From assembly GCA_020284085.1 (NCBI GenBank), contig JACEVL010000029.1, forward strand, positions 1,844,348-1,908,347: a DNA stretch of 64,000 nucleotides, read 5' to 3'. Source of the stretch: Aporrectodea caliginosa. Lineage: Eukaryota; Annelida; Clitellata; Crassiclitellata; Lumbricidae. Below the pieces are notes generated by a model. The model did no database searches. It was not told the DNA's origin and saw only the letters and a list, made by a program, of their open reading frames with translations. Positions 1 through 9,579 of the stretch are shown piece after piece (the first letter of the stretch is position 1; every line of letters starts with the position of its first letter). The position numbers were made by a program, and so were the translations under genes.

Positions 1-564
1 ATAATTTTTACAGTTTAGGTAGCTGTATCAGATTCATTTGGGCACATTTTGAGGTAAACATCATGGTGGTATCTCACGCCATTCAAAAGTTATACCCGAT
101 ATACCTGAGGTACCAGAGGGGTGGATATCACCCTCCCCCTTAGTGTTTCGACTATAGCGTATTCATTTTTTTCCTGGAAGAGAAACAAATATACCATTCT
201 GTAGAGGGAATGCATAGTTACATTTGCTTGCTTACTTATTTGTCTTTTGAGCACTGAAAGTTATCAAAATAAATAATAAAACGCGATATCTTTATGAACA
301 TGGCTGGATGCAGCATCACAACGTAAACCGATATTTCTACGTAAATGTTTGTCAACAGCTACAGATTTAGAACTTATATTAGCTGAAATAGATACTGAAG
401 ATGAAGTGAGAAGCCAGTTTACAGGAAGCATTTGCACAAAATAACGGGAGTAACTTGCAATAACTGCAAGGACCACCGACATAATTATTTGACTACCGGG
501 TACCGTGATGGTAACCACCTCCCCCTTGGTAGCCCGTGTCACAAAAACGTCGGTGGCCTGAAGG
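1..564 (-). mobile_element. TTAA-type (piggyBac-like) non-autonomous element, cut by window start
   Basis: This stretch is the reverse-orientation relative of the complete element at 17159-18082. Shared pieces are the subterminal block near 1-125 (compare 17880-18000) and the end block at 515-564, where a C-rich tract is followed by TTGGTAGCCCGTG. The end abuts TTAA at 565-568, the expected target duplication of piggyBac-like elements. The other end lies outside the window. No transposase is visible, so it is non-autonomous. The open frame across 264-623 is accidental. Confidence 0.6.
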
Positions 565-568
565 TTAA

Positions 569-1011
569 TGCGTAGTGATAATAATAACATTGTGTAAGAC
601 CCTTGTGAAAGTTCTTCACTCATAATTGCTCACTTTCATCGATTTACGCTTGCTCATTAGAGTGGCACTTTACAATCGCATAATGAACAGACAAGCATAT
701 ATATATACTACTACCTATCAGTTTCAGATAGGTCTCGATGTACCCAACAGTTCTGTCTCTGTCGCCGTACATTTTTGCGAGGTCACACGTCTGAATCCTA
801 TCTACCTTCAAACCAGCCACCGTTAATATCGACTGCAGATCTAGGGCGTTGGTTGCTTTCGTAGGAATGCAAAAGGGCGATGCATTCATGCAGCCAACGT
901 TTGCCCGTAGCGAACGAACAGAGCAGGAAATCTCAAGTGCCATCGAACACTTGAACAGGCCAACTATTTCATTAAGACTACGGTTTAACAGCCTAATTAT
1001 GCCCTCTATCT
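569..1011. other. Stretch without a recognisable gene
   Basis: A minus-strand frame of about 150 codons runs through 644-1099, but it continues into the neighbouring hAT-type element, matches no family I recognise and has no paralogue in the window. I see no RNA gene or repeat here. Confidence 0.4.
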
Positions 1012-1373
1012 CAGTGCTTCCCAAAGTGGTGGTCCGCGAGCCCTCAGTTGCCGGTCCGCAAAGTGAGTCAAGAAACTGGTCAAATTGTCTCGGGATCAAG
1101 AAATGGCTATTATATTTTTAAAAGTCATAACAAAAAAGATTAATTATGTTAGCATTTAAGGGCAATAGAGTCACGTAATGGGCTAAGCAAGTACTTCAAT
1201 ATACATATTATATTCTAATACATTGTTAGGAATTTAATTGATCGAAAACGAAAAAGAGAAATAATTAATAAATTGGGCTCCGGTCCTCCTGCAGTGGGAA
1301 TATTCCTGCCGGTCCGTGACACTGAACGTTAATTCCGGTGGGTCAGGGACAATGAAAAGTTTAAGATGCACTG
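1012..1373. mobile_element. hAT-type MITE (probable)
   Basis: The left end reads CAGTGCTTCCCAAA and the right end, reversed, reads CAGTGCATCTTAAA followed by a T-rich tract, which is typical of hAT termini. The 8-bp flanks are CTCTATCT and CTCTAGCA. They share only the first five bases, so the target duplication is eroded or the edge is slightly off. There is no internal ORF of note. Confidence 0.5.
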
Positions 1374-1651
1374 CTCTAGCACACTTGTCACCCATATGTT
1401 ACGCTCAGCGGTGCAAGCAGAGTTCCTTGTCCCTCGTGCTCGGACTGCTATCCGACAGAGCCGCGCCTTCTCTGTGGCTGGCTCAGTGACCTGGAATGGG
1501 ATTCCGGTGGCACTGCGTCTGACCTCAATAGGACACTCTGCTCAGTTCTTCTCTAGCCTTAAGACTGTCATGTTTGACCGAGGTTGGGCTGGGAGCGCTC
1601 CTGAGTAGACTGTCTTGAAGGGCGCTATATAAAAATACTGTAATAATAATA
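1374..1651 (+). pseudogene. LINE 3' end (reverse-transcriptase C-terminus, CR1/L2-like)
   Basis: The frame 1366-1608 encodes the usual end of an animal non-LTR retrotransposon polyprotein: VPRARTAIRQSRAFSV, then WNGIPVALR, then FFSSLKTVMFDRGWAGSAPE and a stop. After the stop comes GAAGGGCGCTATATAAA and an AAT-rich tail. The same GAGTAG...CTTGAAGGGGCGCTATA string ends the SINE at 15691-15928, so the SINEs probably borrow this LINE's 3' end. The copy is 5'-truncated, as expected for target-primed reverse transcription. Confidence 0.8.
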
Positions 1652-1837
<186 letters not shown>

Positions 1838-1921
1838 AACGCTGTGCCTTCACCGGATCTTTTGTTGACCCTATGCCCGAGATGGAAGAGGGATAGCCCT
1901 TCCAGTTACACTAGTTTTTGA

Positions 1922-1934
1922 TATAATAATAGTA

Positions 1935-1991
<57 letters not shown>
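1922..1991. repeat. Second (AAT)n microsatellite
   Basis: An imperfect AAT/AGT start is followed by pure AAT. It is separated from the first tract by about 85 bp of unique sequence. Confidence 0.9.
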
Positions 1992-2306
1992 TCAAAGTGG
2001 AATATCGCTGATGTTTGTTAATCGGCTTCTATAGCAACCGTGTACATTTACACCTTACTATAAGGGCGCTGTTGGATACGGATTAGATGCGTGTTCTGGT
2101 GCTGTGACAGAGGATTTAGTAAAAATTGAAATCAGAACCACAAGAATGGAGACAGACAGTCTGGTGTTACCTATTTTAAACTCACTTTGTCGAGGTCTTA
2201 GCGAGGTGTTTCGGGAAGGACCTTATTCAACCGTTAAATGGAGCCATGACAAACATGTTCGTCTGAACAACATCGGACCCATAGACGACCACTGGATGCC
2301 ACCAGC

Positions 2307-2717
2307 AGCGTCTACTAGTGTATCTGTATTCATTACGGCTAATCAACAGAGGCCGCTTTCTTATAGTTTCGCTAAAACGTGCTATATATTCTCAGGAATC
2401 CAGCTTCTAATTACTGACAAGATTATTTTCTTCAATCCAGCTTCTGTTGAATGGAAACCTATTTTCATCCATGCATCCTGGTTGATTTCCAGCTTCTATT
2501 TACGGGAAAAATTATTTCGATCAATCCAGCTTCTATTTCAACACAGGAATGTTTTCATCAATCCCACTTCCATTTAGGGAAATAGTTTTTTCATCAATCC
2601 AGCTTCCATTTTAAAGTGACAATATCAAATAACTTAGTAGACGAAATGTCGTTCGACGAATTGTCGCTCGACGAAGTGTCGTAGACGAAATGTCGTTCGA
2701 CGAGTTGTCGTGACACC
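2307..2717 (-). mobile_element. CGTCTAC-repeat MITE, copy 1
   Basis: The right end carries repeated GTAGACGAAATGTCG-type units ending in GTTGTCGTGACACC. The interior holds several units of ATCAATCCAGCTTC(TA)TTT. It matches 25387-25795 along its length and the inverse of 16119-17026. The left terminal inverted repeat is eroded, with only GCGTCTACTAGTGTATC left. No ORF. Confidence 0.75.
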
Positions 2718-2774
2718 GGTATAACTAAAGACGATAATTTAGGAGTAGTAGAACACGACATTATTTTGAACATC

Positions 2775-2978
2775 AAAGACAGATTTTTGAGATATCCGAG
2801 ACTGGATGGGTAACCAGTGTGGTTGTCGTAGGGAGTAGGCGATGTGTGATTCTTGAGGGCAGGCTTTAGCCAAAAACCTGTCCCTTTTCGACTGAACGTG
2901 CTGCAGTGCGGATAACAGAAGTAAGCGATACGAGGGTAGATTTTGAAGGACGATGAGCACTGAATAACAATTAGTCAA
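2775..2978 (-). pseudogene. LINE reverse-transcriptase fragment (CR1/L2-like)
   Basis: The minus-strand frame reads ALQHVQSKRDRFLAKA, then ESHIAYSLRQPHWLPIQSRI. These correspond to the conserved 'LQ.VQN.AAR' and 'L.HWLPI..RI' segments near the C-terminus of CR1/L2-type reverse transcriptases. The rest of the element is missing. Confidence 0.65.
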
Positions 2979-2989
2979 TCATGGATAAT

Positions 2990-4320
2990 ACAGGTGAGTG
3001 GACTAAGACTTGAAGGCAATGCTCATTTTAAGCATCATTTGAAATGACGAATGCTTTGGAGATTAAAAACTGGCTGTAATGATAGAGTCTATAATGACTA
3101 GAAATAGAGTTTAATATCAGGAAGAAACTCAAACATCACGAACTTCACTAGAAGACTAGATAATTGCATCTAGTTGCAGGGAGAGTTTTCTCGTCAACAT
3201 ATGATCGGGATCGACGGTCAATCAAACTCAATTCCGTTTTACTAGTATTTAACTTCAGGCGCATAGATGCACACCGAGATTGTATCACATGGAAGCAAAC
3301 AATGAGTCTGGATTTGAGTTATCGATGTTAGTAGTCAAAACTGTTATATTATAGTTGGGTGTCATCAGCGCAAACTTATAGATATAATTACCGTAACCTA
3401 GTGCAATTTTGACGATGTTATAATTATGTGTATTAGATGAAACGCAGCGGGCCAACAATGGGACTCTTGGGGAGGACACACATAATAAATTAGCAGTTTC
3501 AGAAAAGTCAGCACCGAAAGGGATGTTGCGAGTCCTGGAAGTAAGAAACCAGGAGATTTAAAGGAGTGCACATACAGAAATTCCAAAGTGCTTTTCAAGG
3601 ATCTGGAGAAGGATACGATACTTGTGATTTTATGAACAAGACTTCCTCTCTTTGATATTGCATGTAACTATTATAAATCATAGCATATTGCAATTGCAAT
3701 TTATACCAGTATGGTAGTTCTGTAATAGCAACGATACTTGTGACTTTATCAACAAGACTTCCTCTCTTTGATACTGCATGTAACTATTATAAATCATAGC
3801 ATATTGCAATTGCAATTTATACCAGTATGGTAGTTCTGTAATAGCAACGATACTTGTGACTTTATCAACAAGACTTCCTGTCTTTGATATTGCATGTAAC
3901 TATTATAAATCATAGCATATTGCAATTGCAATTTATACCAATATGGTAGTTCTTTAATAACAAACAGATGAGTAGAAATTTTAAATGCATAAGACGTCAG
4001 CAAAGGAGTACTGAAACATAGATAATAATAGCAACATTGTCAGAATAATTTAGATATACATAAAAAGTTCTGACGAAACATAATCAAAGTATAAGAAAAA
4101 CTATTTCCACCCAGTACACCGGAATAATTATTATAACGTACGCTGCTGTGGTCATATCAAGAACCGAACTATAAAGATGAATTGTCTAAAGCTGGACTAA
4201 ACATAGAATCTACAAAACATCTGCATGTGTGTTATAAGAGGCATGCTATAATTATAAAGAGGATTTGTCACATGTTTATTTATGAAGAACTGTGGGTCGT
4301 TTGCAGAAAGGCAAATAGCA
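2990..4320. other. 3' flank of zinc-finger gene 1, paralogous to the other two units
   Basis: Blocks of 3160-3600 recur at 18690-19560, and 3600-4320 recurs at 9190-9600 and 19540-19935 (for example the AACTATTTCCACYCAGTA and TGAATTGTCTAAAGCTGG segments). It is the downstream part of the duplicated unit and contains no gene that I can support. Its conservation among the three copies could reflect 3' UTR sequence, but no clear polyadenylation site was assigned. Confidence 0.6.
3614..3961. repeat. 116-bp unit, three tandem copies
   Basis: CGATACTTGTGA starts recur at about 3616, 3732 and 3848, each followed by the same 100 bp. The paralogous flanks at 9209-9310 and 19538-19660 carry a single unit, so the triplication is private to unit 1. 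Confidence 0.85.
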
Positions 4321-4322
4321 AG

Positions 4323-4564
4323 TCAAGGTCCACTGGAGAATAACAAAGCTGATAGCAGTGCTCCATGAAGTTTTTTTTCCATTTCAAACATTTTATCACA
4401 GATACCGCATCCAAATAGTTTCACTGGAAAAGGTTCAATTTCAGAAGCGGGTGTTGTAGGCCTACGATTTCTAAATTCCTCCAGACATTGTTTCTCTCCT
4501 GCATTGGAACCGACATGACTCTGCGAATGGTCACCCATTCCAAGTTCTTTGAGACGTAAATGGT
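4323..4564 (-). pseudogene. Detached C-terminal part of zinc-finger gene 1
   Basis: This frame encodes the MGDHSQSH, EKQCLEEF, TTPASEIEP and FGCGICDKMFEME segments that end genes 2 and 3, but it is out of frame with the finger array at 4565-5887. Comparison with gene 2 shows an extra T in the ACTCATTTTGGGATT context, giving an early stop, and an 11-bp loss just after it. A further frame change in an A/T run near 4370 replaces the last residues of the terminal CxxC...HC finger. It also carries a 6-bp TAGGCC insertion at 4457-4464 that adds two residues relative to the paralogues. Confidence 0.8.
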
Positions 4565-5887
4565 TTAAATCCCAAAATGAGTTGTCGAATGATTTGTAAG
4601 TACACCGCTTAGTACAAAACCCTGATGACCCATTTCATAGTTGTGTATTCTCTCTCCTAGGTGTGTAGTCATGTGGTCATTCAAAAGACTAATCAACCTA
4701 AATGATTTGTGACAGAGTTGACATTTGTATGGTTGGTAGTTAGTGTGGGTACTTTGATGATAACTTAAGCTACCACGAGAAATAAATGATCTGTGACAAA
4801 GTTGACATTTGTATGGTTGTTCTCCTGTGTGGGTCCTTGTGTGTATTTTGAGACTCTGACTCCATGTAAATGCTTTCTGACAGATATTGCATTTGAATGG
4901 TTTTTCTCCAGTGTGAGATCTTCCGTGTTCTTCCAGTTGTTTTGATGTTGAGTATGTTTTACAACATAGCTTACATTTGTAGGGCTTATCTCCAGTATGT
5001 ATTTGAAGATGTTTGTTCAAATGGCTAAGATTAGCAAGACGCTTCCCACATACATTGCATTGCCATAGTTTTTCTCCAGTATGAGTTATCGCATGTTTAA
5101 CCAAGCTACCAGATGATGCAAATGTTTTGTCACAATATTCACATTTGTGTCTATATTTCCTTTTATGAATTCGTGTATGCTTGTTTAGAACAAAAGCACT
5201 TCCAAATGTTTCTCGACAAAACTGGCACTTGTATGGCTGGTCTTCTGCATGAGTTCGCATATGGCTCTTCAGGCCACAATGACTTCCAAATTCATTGCCA
5301 CATAACTCGCATTGCAGTCGTTTCTCTAATTTCTGTCTGGTATTATGCATCACTAGAAGACGATGGCTTCCAAATGCTTTGCCGCAAAACTCGCATACTT
5401 GTCGATTTTCTCTCGTGTGGACTGTCCTTGTGTGGCGTCTGAGTCTTGTCCACTTTTCAAATTTCGTCCCACAAATTTCGCATTTGAATGGTCTTTCATC
5501 TTTGCATATTTCTCCGTTTTCTTTCAATCCATTCTTGCTCCGTTCTTCTTCGCTATTGATCTGAATGTGATTCTCCAAACTTATAGACTTTGTAAATCCT
5601 TTGTAGCAATATTTGCATTCATATAGACTTTCTCCTCTGTGTATTCGTTTGTGTTTCCTCAGATCAGCGGGAGTTACAAATGCTTTGCAACATAACTCGC
5701 ATATATGTGACTTTTTTCCAGAATGGATTCTTGTATGGTATTTTAGCTCACAAATATGAGCAAACGTTTTCCCACAACATTCGCACCGGAATGGTTTATC
5801 AACTTCACCTATTGCCCCATGGTCTCTTTCATTATCTCGGCATTCCTTCGTTGATCCTGACTGACAAACACTTTGCTCTTCACTCAT
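4565..5887 (-). CDS. Poly-C2H2 zinc-finger protein 1 (3'-truncated)
   Basis: The 440-residue product begins MSEEQSVCQSG, a start shared in sense and position with the two paralogues. It has about 13 Krueppel-type C2H2 fingers (CxxCx12Hx3-4H) joined by TGEKPYKC-like linkers from residue 35 to the C-terminus, plus a degenerate last finger (YEMGHQGF...H). Family knowledge: arrays like this bind DNA sequence-specifically in the nucleus, often as repressors. No KRAB, SCAN, BTB or ZAD domain is seen. The frame ends at THFGI because of a frameshift; the paralogues continue for about 80-120 more residues. Fingers 9-13 are nearly identical to those of genes 2 and 3, while fingers 1-8 diverge more. No target can be predicted here. 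Confidence 0.85.
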   Translation of the reverse strand: MSEEQSVCQSGSTKECRDNERDHGAIGEVDKPFRCECCGKTFAHICELKYHTRIHSGKKSHICELCCKAFVTPADLRKHKRIHRGESLYECKYCYKGFTKSISLENHIQINSEEERSKNGLKENGEICKDERPFKCEICGTKFEKWTRLRRHTRTVHTRENRQVCEFCGKAFGSHRLLVMHNTRQKLEKRLQCELCGNEFGSHCGLKSHMRTHAEDQPYKCQFCRETFGSAFVLNKHTRIHKRKYRHKCEYCDKTFASSGSLVKHAITHTGEKLWQCNVCGKRLANLSHLNKHLQIHTGDKPYKCKLCCKTYSTSKQLEEHGRSHTGEKPFKCNICQKAFTWSQSLKIHTRTHTGEQPYKCQLCHRSFISRGSLSYHQSTHTNYQPYKCQLCHKSFRLISLLNDHMTTHLGERIHNYEMGHQGFVLSGVLTNHSTTHFGI

Positions 5888-6290
5888 TGCACACAGGATG
5901 ACTTCGTATTATTACTGAGATGACTTAGTTATGCACTTGTGCAGGTCACTAAGAGTCTTAAAGTCTATACGAAATAATAGTGAAATGCCATTCTATCACA
6001 TTCACAGACGCTTTCATCAATGGTACTTTATCGTCCGTTGTAGAAAGTTTCTGCTTTTGATCTGTTGCACAAGTTCCTTCTATTTTCAATTCTACCTTTG
6101 AATTCTGTGGCTGCGAATGTGACCAGATTAGATTCTATTTCTTTCTGTGAAAGCAGCAGCTGTTAGAACGTAAGATAACAAAAAAAGTTTCATAAGCTTC
6201 CCCTAAATAAAGACTCTAACAAACTTATCAAAAAACGAATTAAAGCTTTGTTTTAATGCCTGTTGACTGCCATTTGCTACAAACTGGACC
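5888..6290 (-). promoter_or_regulatory. Conserved 5' flank of zinc-finger gene 1
   Basis: About 400 bp upstream of the start codon matches 11122-11516 and 22497-22930, including GTAGAAAGTTTCTGCTT, TTCTATTTTCAATTCTACCTT and GAAAGCAGCAGCTGTTAGAA on the plus strand. Conservation stops abruptly near 6285. It may hold the promoter and 5' UTR, and the CAGCAGCTG segment contains an E-box-like core. A promoter role is inference from position and conservation only. Confidence 0.45.
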
Positions 6291-7090
6291 CAACACCTAT
6301 AAATCCATTAGAATTCACCTAAGCAAAATTATGTAGACACAATTTTCTAGTAGCCTAAAGTTGACACACCTAAATAGAGCAACTGTCATAATAGACACTT
6401 TCCTAAAAAAAAATGGCTCGGAGTTATGCAAGATATAATTGCACGTTGGTAGGCCCAGTTCTCCAGCTGCAAGACACTGCAAATAACCTGACATCACGCT
6501 CTATGTGCATAGACTTCTCCCACAAGATATTATCTTTCTTTCTCGTGGAATTATTAGCGACGAGAAAGGAACAGCACAAATGGAACCACCTGACCTGTTT
6601 ATTATACCTGTCATAATGGATATTATGGCCAATGAAAGACAGTTTGAACATTAGAGAGTCGTCTACTTATGAAATTTTACTCATGCATATAATGTTAAGA
6701 AGCTCGAATCCGATTACGACAGCCGAAAGCCCGAGATAAATACATTCCTAGTTCTCTTTTCTATTGTCTGGAACATAAAGAGCCAAATTGTAGCCTTTGC
6801 GTGACATGACATTGTGGTGAAGCGAATATCGAACATGGACAGTCAGTCCTTACTGCAACAGTGTCCGTAATTCGTGTCAAGAGTATATTGCATTTCTTCT
6901 TTAAAAATTCGTTTGAAAGACAAGTAGGCCTAACTGAATGAAAAATTTGTGTAATCATGTTTAAAGAAAACTTATGCAATTTTTGGTGCTGGAAGGCAGT
7001 AATCAATTGAAATACGCATTCCAGATGTTGGGGTCCAAACCACAGGTATGCAATAACGTACATGTAGCCTAACTTTCAAGACCAGTGTGG
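6291..7090. other. Stretch without a recognisable gene
   Basis: I see no coding similarity, RNA gene or repeat that I can name. It contains one TAGGCCTA at 6925-6932. The open frames on both strands look random. Confidence 0.4.
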
Positions 7091-7097
7091 ATGAGGG

Positions 7098-7510
7098 TTA
7101 AATGGAAGTTGGCTAATGAAAATGATTCTTACTTAAATAGAAGTTATATTGATGACAGTGCGTCTTGCTTAAATGGAGGTTGGATTGATGAAAAATAATC
7201 TGGTAATGTTTAGTTTAGCGTCGTTAATTATTCAACACAGTATTGGTTTCAGCGTTGGTCGAATGCAAGTTGGATTGCGGGAAAAATTCTTGCTAATTAG
7301 AAGTCGGATTGATAAAAATATCTTTGGCTTAAATAGAATTGGGATTTAGGAAAGAATCCTGTTTAAATAGAAACTGGATTGATGAAAGGATTCTTGCAAA
7401 AGTAGAAGTTGGACTGATAAAAAATCATAGTGTAGGGCCTAGCCTATGAAGCTGTTGGATTGATGTTCAAATAGTATAGTGTAAGTAGAAGTTGGATTGA
7501 TGATGGCCAA
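7098..7510 (+). repeat. 37-40 bp degenerate minisatellite (AGAAGTTGGATTGATGAAAA)
   Basis: The core AGAAGTTGGATTGATGAAAA recurs about every 37-40 bp with the spacer ATTCTTGCTTAAAT. The same unit occurs at 8220-8345, 14810-15290, 30120-30190 and, in reverse, at 55935-56580. It also forms the interior of the CGTCTAC-repeat MITEs. Confidence 0.85.
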
Positions 7511-7732
7511 ACTGTATGTTAGGCCTACAATGGGCAAATAATTTAGAACGCTTAAACGATAAAATACCATAGGATAGACTACGCAGGTTAGAAGAAGAAT
7601 TATTATTATTATTATTAACAGCAGACTATCTTATTACCCGGCAGTAATTATTAGATAACGTTCTCCGTTGTTCGAAGAATCATTCTTACCTGAGGTTAAA
7701 TTTGTAAGAAAATACAGACAATAACTTCTAAT

Positions 7733-7764
7733 CATGGTGTAAGAGATTGATCTCTTACACCATG
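7733..7764. repeat. Perfect 32-bp palindrome
   Basis: Two 15-bp arms, CATGGTGTAAGAGAT and its complement, flank a 2-nt loop (TG). It is absent from the duplicated partner near 15500, so it is an insertion or a local inverted duplication in this copy. Confidence 0.85.
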
Positions 7765-8219
7765 TCTATATAAATCACGGAATATAGTTTTAGAAAAATA
7801 ATTCAATGTGTACATTCGCCAGCATTATAAAGGCAAAATGGCGTCATAAGAAATACGTAATAATCGAGAATTGTTTTATAACTCTTATAGCGCGACAATT
7901 TATAATGGTCGAGTAGTCAGTCGCTGGTCGTTTCTAAAGAAATCGTTGTGCAAGGCAAATTCCAGTTTGGGTCCTGTTGAAACCTAAGAAGGGAATTCGA
8001 AAGACACGGAAACAGCGCACAGTAGAACTGAATTCAACGAAACATGAGTTTTTAGACAAGAACATAATTTGCATATGGAACTTTTGCTCTAAGCCCACGT
8101 GCTTTTTGTCACAGAGTCAGTAAGCCTACATTTTAGCGTAGTTTATAATCGCATTGAACGCAGGCCAATCCTGTATTTTAGCGTATTTTAGTATTTATAT
8201 TATTTGGCTGCAAATAATA

Positions 8220-8345
8220 TTGAAAATAAATCATGCGTAAATAGAAGTTGGCTTATTTGAAAAGAATTCTTTGCGTTGAACTAGAAGATGGATTGATAAA
8301 AGTAGTTTCATGTGAAATTAGAATTTGAATTGATGAAAATAATTG
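8220..8345 (+). repeat. Minisatellite fragment (AAGTTGG...GATGAAAA units)
   Basis: Three degenerate units of the same 37-40 bp repeat as 7098-7510 lie just before the GA-rich tract. Confidence 0.7.
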
Positions 8346-8414
8346 TTTGCGTTAGGCCTACATGAAATTGAATTGACCGGAAAGAAGATTGCCCAGAAGC
8401 CAAAGCATAATAAC

Positions 8415-8812
8415 AGGAGGAGGAGGAGGAGGAGGAGGAGGAGGAGGAGGAGGAGGAGGAGGAGGAGGAGGAGGAGGAGGAGGAGGAGGAGGAGGAGGAG
8501 GAGGAGGAGGAGGAGACAGAGGAGAATAGTCAATACAGTTAGAAGAAGAAGAAGAAGAAGAAGAAGAAGAAGAAAGAAGAAGAAGAAGAAGAAGAAGAAG
8601 AAGAAGAAGAAGAAGAAGAAGAAGAAGAAGAAGAAGAAGAAGAAGAAGAAGAAGAAGAAGAAGAAGAAGAAGAAGAAGAGGAGGAGGAGGAGGAGGAGGA
8701 GGAGGAGGAGGAGGAGGAGGAGGAGGAGGAGGAGGAGGAGGAGGAGGAGGAGGAGGAGGAGGAGGAGGAGGAGGAGGAGGAGGGAGGAGGAGGAGGAGAA
8801 GGAGAAGAAGAA
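8415..8812. repeat. Long polypurine tract: (AGG)n-(AGA)n-(AGG)n
   Basis: About 100 bp of AGG/GGA repeat is followed by a 26-bp interruption, about 140 bp of AGA repeat and about 110 bp of GGA repeat. Almost every base of the plus strand is a purine. Such mirror-symmetric polypurine DNA is known to form triplexes. The poly-Arg/Lys and poly-Leu frames over it are artefacts. Confidence 0.95.
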
Positions 8813-8819
8813 TAGTCTA

Positions 8820-9579
8820 GCTTAACTGGAGACGCTTTCTCAAGCTCTATCTTCAGTGCTATAAAGCTCTATGTTCACAAATTTGGACCTGATTTGAACA
8901 GTATCTCAAAGCTATTAGAGGAACAAGTTCAGTCATCCAATAGAGTCATTAATTTTGTATCACGTGAATTGGAGATACAACCGTGATCGAGTGAGGTTTT
9001 GAAAAAAGGAAAACATTGCTTTCTAAAAAGTTTAATTCAATTGCCATCACTGAAACGGAGCAAAAAACTTTCGTCAGCAAATCATAGAAATCGTTTTTCT
9101 CCTTTTCGCAAAAATTGGACATAGAGCCTCTTAGTTCTAGGGGTATAGGCTTAGTTGGGTGTCATCATCGCAAATAATTCCAAATTGCTTTAGTGAAAGG
9201 ATCTGGAGAAGGATACGATACTTGTGATTTTACCAACAAGACTTCGTGAGTCTTTGATATTGCAAATAGATTCTACAGTTATACATCATAGCATATTGCT
9301 TTCTGAAGGATTGGATAAGAATACAATAGTTTGATTTAATAAGAAACAATAGAGTTGAAATTGCTAAATGCATAATATATCAGCAAAGGAGTTATTGCAG
9401 CAATAAATATATAGCAACAGTGTCCGAGTAATTTAGGTATACATAAAAAGTTCCGACTAAACAAATCGAAGTATAAGAAAAACTATTTCCACTCAGTAGC
9501 CTACACCGGAATCGAACGTATAACGCTGTTGTGGTCATAGCAAGAACCACTCTATAAAGATGAATTGTCTAAAGCTGGA
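8820..9579. other. 3' flank of zinc-finger gene 2
   Basis: 8820-9150 shows nothing I can name. From about 9160 the sequence parallels the downstream flanks of genes 1 and 3 (GGATCTGGAGAAGGATACGA, AACTATTTCCACTCAGTA), with a single copy of the 116-bp unit that is triplicated beside gene 1. Confidence 0.55.

Larger units (their letters stand above)
7098..8200. repeat. Segmental duplication, copy 1 (partner 14838-16118)
   Basis: The segment matches 14838-16118 through its minisatellite part (7098-7510), the TTAGATAACGTTC block (about 7655) and the GTCGAGTAGTCAGTCGCTGG...CATTTTAG block (7910-8150). The partner has a SINE inserted at 15691-15928 and MITE copies starting at 16119, both absent here. 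A 32-bp palindrome at 7733-7764 is present only here. Confidence 0.85.

Noticed and set aside
644..1099. 151-codon minus-strand open frame
   Set aside because: Runs into an hAT-type MITE, no recognised domain, no paralogue; probably chance.
3614..3961. CRISPR-like regular repeats
   Set aside because: Whole 116-bp units are repeated without unique spacers; a plain tandem duplication in a eukaryotic flank.
5113..5901. Plus-strand frames across zinc-finger gene 1 (and the same in genes 2 and 3)
   Set aside because: Antisense shadows of the finger arrays; their Cys/His-rich look comes from the complementary codons.
8318..8825. Long open frames encoding poly-Leu or poly-Arg/Lys/Glu
   Set aside because: They are translations of the AGG/AGA microsatellite on both strands, with no non-repetitive protein domain.
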